The position numbers and the translations under genes are program-made. Below are positions 35,850 through 43,416 of a stretch of DNA of 64,000 nt, piece by piece. The notes under the pieces are model-generated. The model ran no database searches. It saw only the letters and a program-made list of their open reading frames with translations, and had not been told where the DNA came from. The DNA comes from Rhizobium sp. 18065 (GTDB lineage: Bacteria > Pseudomonadota > Alphaproteobacteria > Rhizobiales > Rhizobiaceae), in the NCBI RefSeq assembly GCF_902706095.1, contig NZ_CACSJP010000005.1, positions 186,001-250,000 on the forward strand. The letters run 5' to 3'. Position 1 is the first letter of the stretch, and each line of letters starts with the position of its first letter.

Positions 35850-36545
35850 CTACACCGTCAGGTGCCGGCGTGCCTCGGGGGTATCGAGCGTTTCGGCCGC
35901 CCCCTGATGCACGATCTCGCCACGGTCCATGATATAGACATGGTCGGCGAGCTCGCGGCAGAAGTCGAGATACTGTTCGACCAGCAGGATCGCCATGCCG
36001 GTCGAATCCCGCAGATAGCGGATCGCCCGGCCGATATCCTTGATGATCGACGGCTGGATGCCTTCGGTCGGCTCATCCAACACCAGGATCTTCGGCCGCG
36101 TCACCATTGCCCGGCCGATGGCCAGCTGCTGCTGCTGGCCGCCCGATAGGTCGCCGCCACGACGCGATAGCATCGTATTGAGCACCGGAAACAGGCTGAA
36201 GATTTCGTCGGGAATATAGCGTTCCTTGCGGTCGAGCGGCGCATAGCCGGTCTCGAGGTTTTCCTTCACCGTCAGCAGCGGAAACACTTCGCGGCCCTGC
36301 GGCACATAACCGACCCCGGTCCGCGCCCGGTTGAACGGCGCCATGCCGTTCAGCTTGGTGCCGTTGAAGGTGATCGTACCGGCTGACACGGCGTGCTGGC
36401 CGGTCACGGCTCTGAGCAGCGACGACTTGCCGACGCCATTGCGTCCGAGCACACAGGTGATCTTGCCCATCTCGGCATTGATCGACACGCCCCGCAGCGC
36501 CTGAGCCGCACCGTAATGGAGATTGACGTTTTCGACTGTCAGCAT
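35850..36545 (-). CDS. urtE: Urea ABC transporter ATP-binding subunit UrtE
   Basis: A 231-residue LivF-type ATPase. Walker A is GRNGVGKSS (near residue 34), signature DLSGGQQQQLAIGRA and Walker B KILVLDEPTEGIQPSII, the last being typical of UrtE. The N-terminus (MLTVENVNLHYGAAQALRGVS) also matches. It energises urea import with UrtD and is the last gene of urtABCDE. Confidence 0.93.
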   Translation of the reverse strand: MLTVENVNLHYGAAQALRGVSINAEMGKITCVLGRNGVGKSSLLRAVTGQHAVSAGTITFNGTKLNGMAPFNRARTGVGYVPQGREVFPLLTVKENLETGYAPLDRKERYIPDEIFSLFPVLNTMLSRRGGDLSGGQQQQLAIGRAMVTRPKILVLDEPTEGIQPSIIKDIGRAIRYLRDSTGMAILLVEQYLDFCRELADHVYIMDRGEIVHQGAAETLDTPEARRHLTV

Positions 36546-36547
36546 GA

Positions 36548-37375
36548 TCAGCGCCCCAGATAGTTTTCGATGACCTTCTGGTCACTCGAGACGAAATCGA
36601 TAGAGCCTTCGGCCAGCACAGAACCTTCGGCAAGGCAGGTCACCTTGACGCCGAGGTCGCGGATGAAGCCCATGTCGTGTTCGACCACGACGACGGAACG
36701 GGTCTTGGCTATTTCCTTCAGCAGGATCGCGGTCTCCACCGTTTCCGCATCGGTCATGCCGGCCACCGGCTCGTCGACCAACAACAGCTTCGGCTCCTGC
36801 GCCAGCAGCATGCCGATCTCCAGCCACTGCTTCTGCCCATGCGAAAGATTGGCCGCCAGATCGTCGCGCCGACCGGTCAGGCGCACCGTTTCGAGGATCT
36901 CCTCGATGCGCGCCCTGTCGGCTGTCGTCAGAGTATAGAACAGCGTCGCAAACACGCCGCGCTTGCGGTTCAGCGCCAGCTCCAGATTGTCCCAGACCGT
37001 ATGGCTTTCAAAGACCGTCGGTTTCTGGAACTTGCGGCCGATGCCGAGCTGGGCGATTTCCGCCTCGTCCTTCTTGGTCAGGTCGACCTTGCCACCGTCG
37101 AAAAACACATCGCCGCTATCGGGCCGCGTCTTGCCGGTGATGATATCCATCATCGTCGTCTTGCCGGCGCCGTTCGGGCCGATGATTGCCCTCAGTTCGC
37201 CCGGCTCTATGATGAAAGACAGCGAGTTCAGCGCCTTGAAGCCATCGAAGGAGACGGAAACACCGTTGAGATAGAGCAGGCTGCTGGTTGTCCTGCCCGG
37301 CGTCTGGCCCGGCGTCTGGCCCGGCGTCTGGCCCAGCGTCTGGCCCAGCGTCTGGTTTGTCGTCTGATCGCTCAT
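36548..37375 (-). CDS. urtD: Urea ABC transporter ATP-binding subunit UrtD
   Basis: A 275-residue LivG-type ATPase with Walker A GPNGAGKTT, signature NLSHGQKQWLEIGM (an UrtD-typical variant) and Walker B KLLLVDEPVAGMTDAE. The N-terminal 30 residues contain five tandem TPGQ/TLGQ units encoded by a 12-bp tandem repeat, an extension not needed for ATPase function. ATG 37375 is the start; the upstream in-frame extension overlaps urtC. urtE follows 2 bases later. Confidence 0.92.
   Translation of the reverse strand: MSDQTTNQTLGQTLGQTPGQTPGQTPGRTTSSLLYLNGVSVSFDGFKALNSLSFIIEPGELRAIIGPNGAGKTTMMDIITGKTRPDSGDVFFDGGKVDLTKKDEAEIAQLGIGRKFQKPTVFESHTVWDNLELALNRKRGVFATLFYTLTTADRARIEEILETVRLTGRRDDLAANLSHGQKQWLEIGMLLAQEPKLLLVDEPVAGMTDAETVETAILLKEIAKTRSVVVVEHDMGFIRDLGVKVTCLAEGSVLAEGSIDFVSSDQKVIENYLGR
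37296..37355. repeat. 12-bp tandem repeat in the urtD 5' end
   Basis: Five consecutive copies of a 12-base unit (CCCGGCGTCTGG three times, CCCAGCGTCTGG twice, plus-strand reading) encode repeated T-P/L-G-Q. The unit length is a multiple of three, so copy number changes would keep the frame. Confidence 0.95.
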
Positions 37376-37379
37376 GGCC

Positions 37380-38549
37380 TCACTCCGCCGCCACTGGGGT
37401 TGCCTGGGGTTTGGTATCGTTGGCCGCCGCGTCCCGGTCTGCCGCCTGACGGAAGTCCTTGCGCCGCGCCAGATAGGCCTGGACCGAGCCGACAATGCCC
37501 TTGGGCATGAACAGCGTCACGCCGATGAACAGGCCACCCAGCGCAAACAGCCAGAGTTCGGGGAAGGCACCGGTGAAATAGCTCTTGCCGACGTTGACGA
37601 GGATGGCGCCGATGATCGGGCCGATCAGCGTGCCGCGACCACCAACGGCCGTCCACACCACGACTTCGATCGAGTTGGCCGGCGCAAACTCGCCGGGATT
37701 GATGATGCCGACCTGCGGCACGAATAGGGCGCCGGCGATGCCCGCCATCATCGCCGAGACGACGAAGGTGAACAGCTTTATATTCTCCACCCGGTAGCCA
37801 AGGAAGCGCACCCGGCTTTCCGCATCGCGCACACCGACCAGCACCTTGCCGAATTTCGACCGGGTGATCGCCGAGGCAAACAGCAGGCACAGCGACAGCA
37901 TGATCGCAGACAGGGCAAACAGCACCGCGCGGGTGCCATCGGCCTGCACGTTGAAGCCGAGGATTTCCTTGTAGTCCGTCAGGCCGTTATTGCCGCCGAA
38001 GCCCATGTCGTTGCGGAAGAAGGCAAGCAACAGCGCATAGGTCATCGCCTGGGTGATGATCGATAGATAAACGCCGTTGACGCGGGAGCGGAAGGCGAAC
38101 CAGCCGAAGACGAAGGCAAGCAGGCCGGGCACGACCAGCACCATCAGCATGGCGAACGGGAAATAATTCATCCCGTGCCAGAACCACGGCAGTTCCTTCC
38201 AGTTGAGGAAGACCATAAAGTCCGGCAGCAGCGGATTGCCGTAGACGCCGCGCGAGCCGATCTGGCGCATCAGATACATGCCCATCGCATAACCGCCGAG
38301 CGCAAAGAAGGCGCCGTGGCCGAGCGAGAGGATGCCGCAATAGCCCCAGACCAGGTCAAGTGCCAGCGCCAGCAGCGCATAGCAAAGATACTTGCCCATC
38401 AGTGCCATGGCATAGGTCGGGATGTGGAAGAAACTGTCCGGCGAGGTCAGCAGATTGAGCGCCGGAACCAGCACGGCAATGCCGAGCAGAATGGCGATGG
38501 CAATGATGATCTTGCCTTCGAGTGCGCGCAGGATGAAGCCGGTAATCAT
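37380..38549 (-). CDS. urtC: Urea ABC transporter permease UrtC
   Basis: A 389-residue LivM-type permease with about nine hydrophobic segments. Recognisable motifs are DLVWGYCGILSLGHGAFFALGGYAMGMYLMRQIG, VNGVYLSIITQAMTYALLLAFFRNDMGFGGNNGLTD and ESRVRFLGYRVENIKLFTFVVSA. The urea-type family has the same length and the long loop after the second helix pair. ATG 38549 overlaps the urtB stop by 4 bases. Confidence 0.94.
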   Translation of the reverse strand: MITGFILRALEGKIIIAIAILLGIAVLVPALNLLTSPDSFFHIPTYAMALMGKYLCYALLALALDLVWGYCGILSLGHGAFFALGGYAMGMYLMRQIGSRGVYGNPLLPDFMVFLNWKELPWFWHGMNYFPFAMLMVLVVPGLLAFVFGWFAFRSRVNGVYLSIITQAMTYALLLAFFRNDMGFGGNNGLTDYKEILGFNVQADGTRAVLFALSAIMLSLCLLFASAITRSKFGKVLVGVRDAESRVRFLGYRVENIKLFTFVVSAMMAGIAGALFVPQVGIINPGEFAPANSIEVVVWTAVGGRGTLIGPIIGAILVNVGKSYFTGAFPELWLFALGGLFIGVTLFMPKGIVGSVQAYLARRKDFRQAADRDAAANDTKPQATPVAAE

Positions 38550-40159
38550 GCTTCCACCGCCCTTCCCTTGAGCGCGAACAGGCCGCGCGGTCGTTTCTGA
38601 ATGAAGAGAATGATCAGCACCAGCACGAGGATCTTGCCCAGGACGGCGCCGACGGATGGCTCGAGGAACTTGTTGAGAATGCCGAGCGACAGCGCGCCGA
38701 CAAACGTACCCCAGAGATTGCCGACCCCGCCGAACACCACGACCATGAAACTGTCGATGATATAGGACTGGCCGAGGTTCGGAGAGACGTTGTCGATCTG
38801 GCTGAGCGCCACGCCGGCAATGCCGGCAATGCCCGATCCCAGGGCAAAAGTGAACGCATCGACCCAGGGCGTACGGATGCCCATCGACGATGCCATCCGG
38901 CGGTTCTGCGTCACCGCGCGCATCTGCAGGCCAAAGGCGGACCGCTTCATCAGGGCGAGCAGGGCAAAGAAGATCGTCAGCGAGAACAGCACGATCCACA
39001 ACCGGTTCCAGGTAATCGTCAGGCCGCCGAGCGCAAACGAGCCGGACATCCACGACGGATTGCCGACTTCCTGGTTGGTCGGTCCGAAGATCGTGCGGAT
39101 CGACTGTTGCAGGATCAGCGAAATGCCCCAGGTGGCAAGCAGCGTTTCCAGCGGCCGACCATAGAGGAAGCGGATGACGCCGCGCTCGATCACCAGACCG
39201 ATCGCGCCGGTGACCAGGAACGCGACCGGCAGGGCGATCGCCAGCGACCAGTCGAACAGCGCCGGATAATTGGAGCGGATGACCTCCTGCACCATGAAGG
39301 TCGAATAGGCGCCGATCATCACCATCTCGCCATGCGCCATGTTGATGATGCCCATCACGCCGAAGGTGATGGCAAGGCCAATGGCGGCGAGAAGCAGCAC
39401 CGAGCCGAGTGAAATGCCGTACCAGACATTCTGGCCCATGTCCCAGAACAGCAGGCCACCTTCGAGTTTCTTGATTGCCTTATCGAGGTCCGGCCTGAGG
39501 TCATCACCGATCGATGATGATACAGTCATCAGGATACCGATTGCCTCGCGGCCGCCGAGCGAAGCCACAGTGTCGATCGCGGCGCGCTTTTCCTCTGCCG
39601 ACCTGTCGGAGGCCAGCAGCGACACCGCCCGCGCCTCTTCCATGCGGGATTTGACTTCCGTGTCGGTTTCCTTGGCCAGGGCTGTCTCGACGAGATCGAG
39701 ATTCTCGGCGCTTGGGGATTGCAAAACCTGCTGTGCCGCCTGCAGGCGTACGGAGCGGTCCGGGCTCAAAAGCGTCAAGCCGCCAAGCGCGGAACGGATC
39801 GCGCGGCGCAGCGTGTTGTTGACCTTGATCTTGGTGAAGGCGCCCTTCGGCTCCTCGCCGGCGGCCTCGCCGGTCAGTGGATCGATGGCGGCGAAATTGC
39901 TGCCGGCGACCTTGGCGATAAAGACCGCGCCGTCGGATTTGCGGACGTAGAGATCACCTTCGGCAAACGCTTCCAGCATCGGCACGACCCGTGCATCGCC
40001 GGTTGCAGCGATCTTGCCGAGCAATTCTTCGGCCTGCTTGAAATTGGCCTTGGCCAGGCCATTGATCAGTTCTCTCGGATCGCTCTGCGCAAAGGAGGGC
40101 GCGGCGAAAGCCAGACTGCAACACGCGATAAAGACCTGGAGAAAAGTTCTAAAATTCAT
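38546..40159 (-). CDS. urtB: Urea ABC transporter permease UrtB, with periplasmic N-terminal domain
   Basis: A 537-residue protein. Residues 1-24 form a signal peptide, and about 25-235 form an Ala/Leu-rich helical (HEAT-like) extracytoplasmic domain. Residues 245-537 are the LivH-type permease (GLAITFGVMGIINMAHGEMVMIGAYSTFMVQ, NRRMASSMGIRTPWVDAFTFALGSGIAGIAGVAL). This extension is known in proteobacterial UrtB and separates it from ordinary LivH. It is separated from urtA by a 162-base gap with a large palindrome. Confidence 0.94.
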   Translation of the reverse strand: MNFRTFLQVFIACCSLAFAAPSFAQSDPRELINGLAKANFKQAEELLGKIAATGDARVVPMLEAFAEGDLYVRKSDGAVFIAKVAGSNFAAIDPLTGEAAGEEPKGAFTKIKVNNTLRRAIRSALGGLTLLSPDRSVRLQAAQQVLQSPSAENLDLVETALAKETDTEVKSRMEEARAVSLLASDRSAEEKRAAIDTVASLGGREAIGILMTVSSSIGDDLRPDLDKAIKKLEGGLLFWDMGQNVWYGISLGSVLLLAAIGLAITFGVMGIINMAHGEMVMIGAYSTFMVQEVIRSNYPALFDWSLAIALPVAFLVTGAIGLVIERGVIRFLYGRPLETLLATWGISLILQQSIRTIFGPTNQEVGNPSWMSGSFALGGLTITWNRLWIVLFSLTIFFALLALMKRSAFGLQMRAVTQNRRMASSMGIRTPWVDAFTFALGSGIAGIAGVALSQIDNVSPNLGQSYIIDSFMVVVFGGVGNLWGTFVGALSLGILNKFLEPSVGAVLGKILVLVLIILFIQKRPRGLFALKGRAVEA

Positions 40160-40187
40160 GAGATCGCCCCCTCATCCGCCTGCCGGC

Positions 40188-40279
40188 ACCTTCTCCCGCC
40201 ACACGGGACGAAGGATACGCACGACAATGCTGTAAATCCTTCCCCCGCCTCGAAGAGATACATCCCGGCGGGAGAAGGT
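40188..40279. repeat. Palindromic element between urtA and urtB
   Basis: ACCTTCTCCCGCC (40188-40200) and its exact inverse (40267-40279) are separated by 66 bases, with further inverted similarity outside. The full gap 40160-40321 has no other feature. As it lies between the abundant binding-protein gene and the permease gene, it could act as a partial terminator or mRNA stabiliser; it also resembles dispersed rhizobial palindromes. Confidence 0.7.
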
Positions 40280-40321
40280 TTGGGGGCGGTTACACCCCCT
40301 CCTGTTTCATAGAGGAAGAGA

Positions 40322-41611
40322 TCAGCTACCCTTGCCGCCGCACTTGCCGGTGGCGACGTTGAAGTTGCCGCATTCCATCGGCTTGCGCCAATCGGAGATC
40401 AGGTCCTTCGAGTCTGCCAGGTAATCCGACCATTCGTCGCCGACAACGGCTGGCGTCTGCTGGACGATGTCGAACTGGCCGTCGGCCTGGATTTCACCGA
40501 TCAACACCGGCTTGGTGATGTGGTGGTTCGGCATGACGGTCGAGGTACCGCCAGACAGGTTCGGGACGGAAACGCCGATGATGCTGTCAAGAACGGCGTC
40601 CGTGTCGGTGGTGCCGGCAGCTTCGACGGCCTTAACCCAGGCGTTGAAGCCGATATAGGCAGCTTCCATCGGGTCGTTCGTCACGCGCTTGTCGTTCTTG
40701 GTGAACGCATGCCACTGCTCGATGAACTCGGCGTTGACCGGAGCATCGACGGACTGGAAGTAGTTCCAGGCAGCCAGATGGCCGACCAGCGGCGCGGTGT
40801 CGAGACCGGCCAGTTCTTCTTCACCGACGGAGAAGGCGACGACCGGGATGTCTTCAGCCTTGATGCCCTGGTTGCCGAGTTCCTTGTAGAACGGGACGTT
40901 GGCGTCACCGTTGATGGTGGAAACCACGGCGGTCTTCTTGCCAGCCGAGCCGAACTTCTTGATGTCGGAGACGATCGTCTGCCAGTCGGAATGACCGAAC
41001 GGCGTGTAGTTGATCATGATGTCCTCTTCCTTGACGCCCTTCGACATCAGGTAGGCCTTCAGGATCTTGTTGGTCGTCTGCGGATAGACATAGTCAGTGC
41101 CGGCCAGCACCCAACGCTCGACGCCTTCTTCCTTCTCCAGATAATCGACAGCCGGGATAGCCTGCTGGTTCGGAGCGGCACCCGTGTAGAAGATGTTGCG
41201 CGAAGATTCTTCACCTTCGTACTGAACCGGGTAGAACAGCAGCGAGTTGAGCTCTTCGAAAACCGGCAGAACCGACTTGCGCGACGACGAGGTCCAGCAA
41301 CCGAATACCGCGGCGACCTTGTCCTGGGAAATCAGCTGACGCGCCTTTTCGGCAAACAGCGGCCAGTCCGAAGCCGGGTCGACAACGACGGCTTCGATCT
41401 TCTTGCCGAGAACGCCACCCTTCTTGTTCTGCTCTTCGACGAGCATCAGCATGGCATCCTTGAGCGTCGTCTCGGAAATTGCCATGGTGCCGGACAGGGA
41501 GTGCAGAACACCAATCTTGATCGTGTCTTCCTGCGCAAAGGCGCCGTGGAAGGCTGTCGTCGACAGCATGGTGCCCATCAGGGCGCCTGTGAGCTTCATC
41601 TTCAAATTCAT
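40322..41611 (-). CDS. urtA: Urea ABC transporter substrate-binding protein UrtA
   Basis: A 429-residue periplasmic protein with a signal peptide (about residues 1-26, ending HGAFAQ). The mature part starts DTIKIGVLHSLSGTMAISETTLKDAMLMLVEEQNKKGGVLGKKIE, and FGCWTSSSRKSVLPVFEELNSLLFYPVQYEGEE, YPQTTNKI and GHSDWQTIVSDI are typical of UrtA and the related amide-binding FmdD. The ligand is probably urea, supported by the urease genes downstream. Two palindromes lie upstream. Confidence 0.94.
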   Translation of the reverse strand: MNLKMKLTGALMGTMLSTTAFHGAFAQEDTIKIGVLHSLSGTMAISETTLKDAMLMLVEEQNKKGGVLGKKIEAVVVDPASDWPLFAEKARQLISQDKVAAVFGCWTSSSRKSVLPVFEELNSLLFYPVQYEGEESSRNIFYTGAAPNQQAIPAVDYLEKEEGVERWVLAGTDYVYPQTTNKILKAYLMSKGVKEEDIMINYTPFGHSDWQTIVSDIKKFGSAGKKTAVVSTINGDANVPFYKELGNQGIKAEDIPVVAFSVGEEELAGLDTAPLVGHLAAWNYFQSVDAPVNAEFIEQWHAFTKNDKRVTNDPMEAAYIGFNAWVKAVEAAGTTDTDAVLDSIIGVSVPNLSGGTSTVMPNHHITKPVLIGEIQADGQFDIVQQTPAVVGDEWSDYLADSKDLISDWRKPMECGNFNVATGKCGGKGS

Positions 41612-41644
41612 TGTCGTGAACCCCTCTTCTTGTTCGCAACCGGT

Positions 41645-41664
41645 CGGTTAATGATCGTTAACCG
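41645..41664. promoter_or_regulatory. Inverted repeat CGGTTAA-N6-TTAACCG upstream of urtA
   Basis: A perfect 7-6-7 inverted repeat whose near edge lies 33 bases from the urtA start codon, on the promoter-proximal or leader side. It could be a repressor operator or an RNA hairpin. No known motif fits it well. Confidence 0.45.
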
Positions 41665-41704
41665 TTGCTGGAGGGGACTATCCGATGCTGCGCCGCAAAA
41701 CCGT

Positions 41705-41722
41705 ATACGTCGTTTGACGTAT
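41705..41722. promoter_or_regulatory. Inverted repeat ATACGTCGTTTGACGTAT upstream of urtA
   Basis: A perfect 7-4-7 inverted repeat about 93 bases upstream of the urtA start codon. Its position suits an activator site (two-component or NtrC-like), but the sequence does not match the NtrC or NtcA consensus. No clear sigma-54 promoter is seen between it and the gene. Confidence 0.5.
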
Positions 41723-41888
41723 GCCAGGGGGGAAACGCGGAACAAGATGCCCACCGGCTTAAAAAACCTGGCCTTCCACCGCTTTGATTGAGACGCTGTC
41801 CTGCAGCCCGGTCCTGTGCTAGGGCTCCTCTGCAAAGACGGTGGGGCATTGGCCCTTTCCGGTCCTTTTGCACTGCGGGAGGTGGCGC

Positions 41889-42767
41889 ATGCGACCGTTA
41901 AGCGAAGATGGCCGTCGAATTCTCACCGAAGTGGCCAGCCGTCACGGCATCAGCCTTGACGCCGCAACCCATATGCTGATGGCGGTTGCCGCAGGCGGTG
42001 GCACCCAGGCCCAGTTCAACCATCCCGAACTCGGCGGCATGGGTCAGTGGTCGCTGGGCGGCATGACCATGGTTGGCGACATGTTCAACAATGGCCTGAA
42101 GGCCAAGGTCGACTGGCTGTGCCAGGAACTGTCCGGCCTGATCCGCAGCCAGGACATGCTCGGCCCGATGCCGACGTCCTATCAGGGGCAGTCGCAGCAG
42201 CAGGGTGGCGGCAGCGTCAGCCTGTTCGTCTCCGGCGGCACCTCGATGTCGTCCGGCGGATGGCCGGCCGAGCTTGGTCATCCCGCCTCGGTCGGCAGCC
42301 AGAACAATCTGCGTTATGCCTTCTTCCCACAGAGCCGCAGGTTGGTCATCGACCTTGCCGGACAGCAGACGATTTACGACACCGGCGACCATCACATCGG
42401 CGGCTTCTCGCAACAGCAGAGCGGCGACCAATCCCTGACTTTCACCTCGCAATACGGGTTGGTGCGTGTGGCTGACTTGGCTGTTGTCCCGCCGCAAACG
42501 CTGGCTGCGCCAGTGGTGACGGCAGAACCGCCGCCCGTTTCGCGGCACTCAGGCACTGCTCCGGCGCGCGCCGAAGCCATGCACTGGCCGGAGCAGCCAT
42601 CGGCTGCCCCGCCCGCAAGCGCGCCGATGGCTGAGGCCCGTGCCTCCACGGAAGCGGAGGATGATATTTTCGCCAAGATCGAACGGCTGGCCGTGCTGCA
42701 TGGCAAAGGCATTTTGACTGACGAGGAGTTTTCCGCCAAGAAGGCAGACCTTCTCGGCCGCCTCTAA
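41889..42767 (+). CDS. SHOCT-domain protein
   Basis: A 292-residue soluble protein. The N-terminal 60 residues (LSEDGRRILTEVASRHGISLDAATHMLMAVAAGGGTQAQFNHPELGGMGQWSLGGM) are a conserved block in rhizobial SHOCT proteins. A central beta-rich part is Gln/Gly/Ser-rich (QGQSQQQGGGSV), and a Pro/Ala linker follows. The C-terminal 35 residues form the SHOCT helix pair (DIFAKIERLAVLHGKGILTDEEFSAKKADLLGRL), an oligomerisation module. Function is unknown. ATG 41889 with ggaggtgg upstream is the best start. Confidence 0.82.
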   Translation: MRPLSEDGRRILTEVASRHGISLDAATHMLMAVAAGGGTQAQFNHPELGGMGQWSLGGMTMVGDMFNNGLKAKVDWLCQELSGLIRSQDMLGPMPTSYQGQSQQQGGGSVSLFVSGGTSMSSGGWPAELGHPASVGSQNNLRYAFFPQSRRLVIDLAGQQTIYDTGDHHIGGFSQQQSGDQSLTFTSQYGLVRVADLAVVPPQTLAAPVVTAEPPPVSRHSGTAPARAEAMHWPEQPSAAPPASAPMAEARASTEAEDDIFAKIERLAVLHGKGILTDEEFSAKKADLLGRL

Positions 42768-42849
42768 CTGGAAAAGCGACGGCCACGCATAACGTGTCAT
42801 CCGCCAATCGCGTAAGCTGGAATACGACACAAAGAGCGAAAGGCAGATC

Positions 42850-43416
42850 ATGGATCTCCCCCCAAGGCGGCTTGGCCTGAAGACCCAGACCGCCGTAGCC
42901 CATCAGGCGCTCGACGCGTTGATCGGTGATTTCGACACGCCACAAGCCTATGCGCGTTATCTGCACGGCATGGCGCGCTTCCGACTGCCGGTCGAGGCAT
43001 GGCTACAAAACAAGAGCATGCCGGAAGAGCTGGGCGAATGGCGACCGGGTGTCTATGGCACGGAGATCGCCGATGATATTGCCGACCTTGCCATTGATGC
43101 ACCCACGGACCTGGAACCCTTCATACCGCCGCCCGGCAACGGCATGATCGGACTTCTCTACGTCCTCGAAGGCTCGGCTCTCGGTGCAAGAGTGCTGGCA
43201 AAACGTGCCGAACACATCGGCTATTCCGCTGATTTCGGCGCCCGACATCTTTTTCATCAGGCACGGAACTTTTCCAGCTGGCGCGCGTTCTCCGATCGTA
43301 TGGAGAAAGTGTGGGTATATGACGAACAAGCCGCTGTGGCATGGGCAAATACCGCCTTCGACTATGCCCGCAACGCGTTCGAAAGTACTCTTGATGCCCG
43401 CAGCTCACTCCGTTGA
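42850..43416 (+). CDS. bphO: Bacterial haem oxygenase (biliverdin for phytochrome)
   Basis: A 188-residue all-helical protein of the bacterial haem oxygenase family. The proximal His is at residue 18 (LGLKTQTAVAHQALD), and the central G-rich helix is GLLYVLEGSALGARVLAKR. It cleaves haem to biliverdin, the chromophore of the phytochrome gene that follows; the two overlap by 23 bases, so chromophore and apoprotein are made together. Confidence 0.9.
   Translation: MDLPPRRLGLKTQTAVAHQALDALIGDFDTPQAYARYLHGMARFRLPVEAWLQNKSMPEELGEWRPGVYGTEIADDIADLAIDAPTDLEPFIPPPGNGMIGLLYVLEGSALGARVLAKRAEHIGYSADFGARHLFHQARNFSSWRAFSDRMEKVWVYDEQAAVAWANTAFDYARNAFESTLDARSSLR

Noticed and set aside
37296..37355. Tandem repeat considered as a CRISPR or binding-site array
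   Set aside because: Units are directly adjacent without spacers and encode a regular peptide inside urtD.
41700..41740. Possible sigma-54 promoter upstream of urtA
   Set aside because: A GG pair is present on the minus strand but the GC pair at the needed spacing is not, so the match is not good enough.
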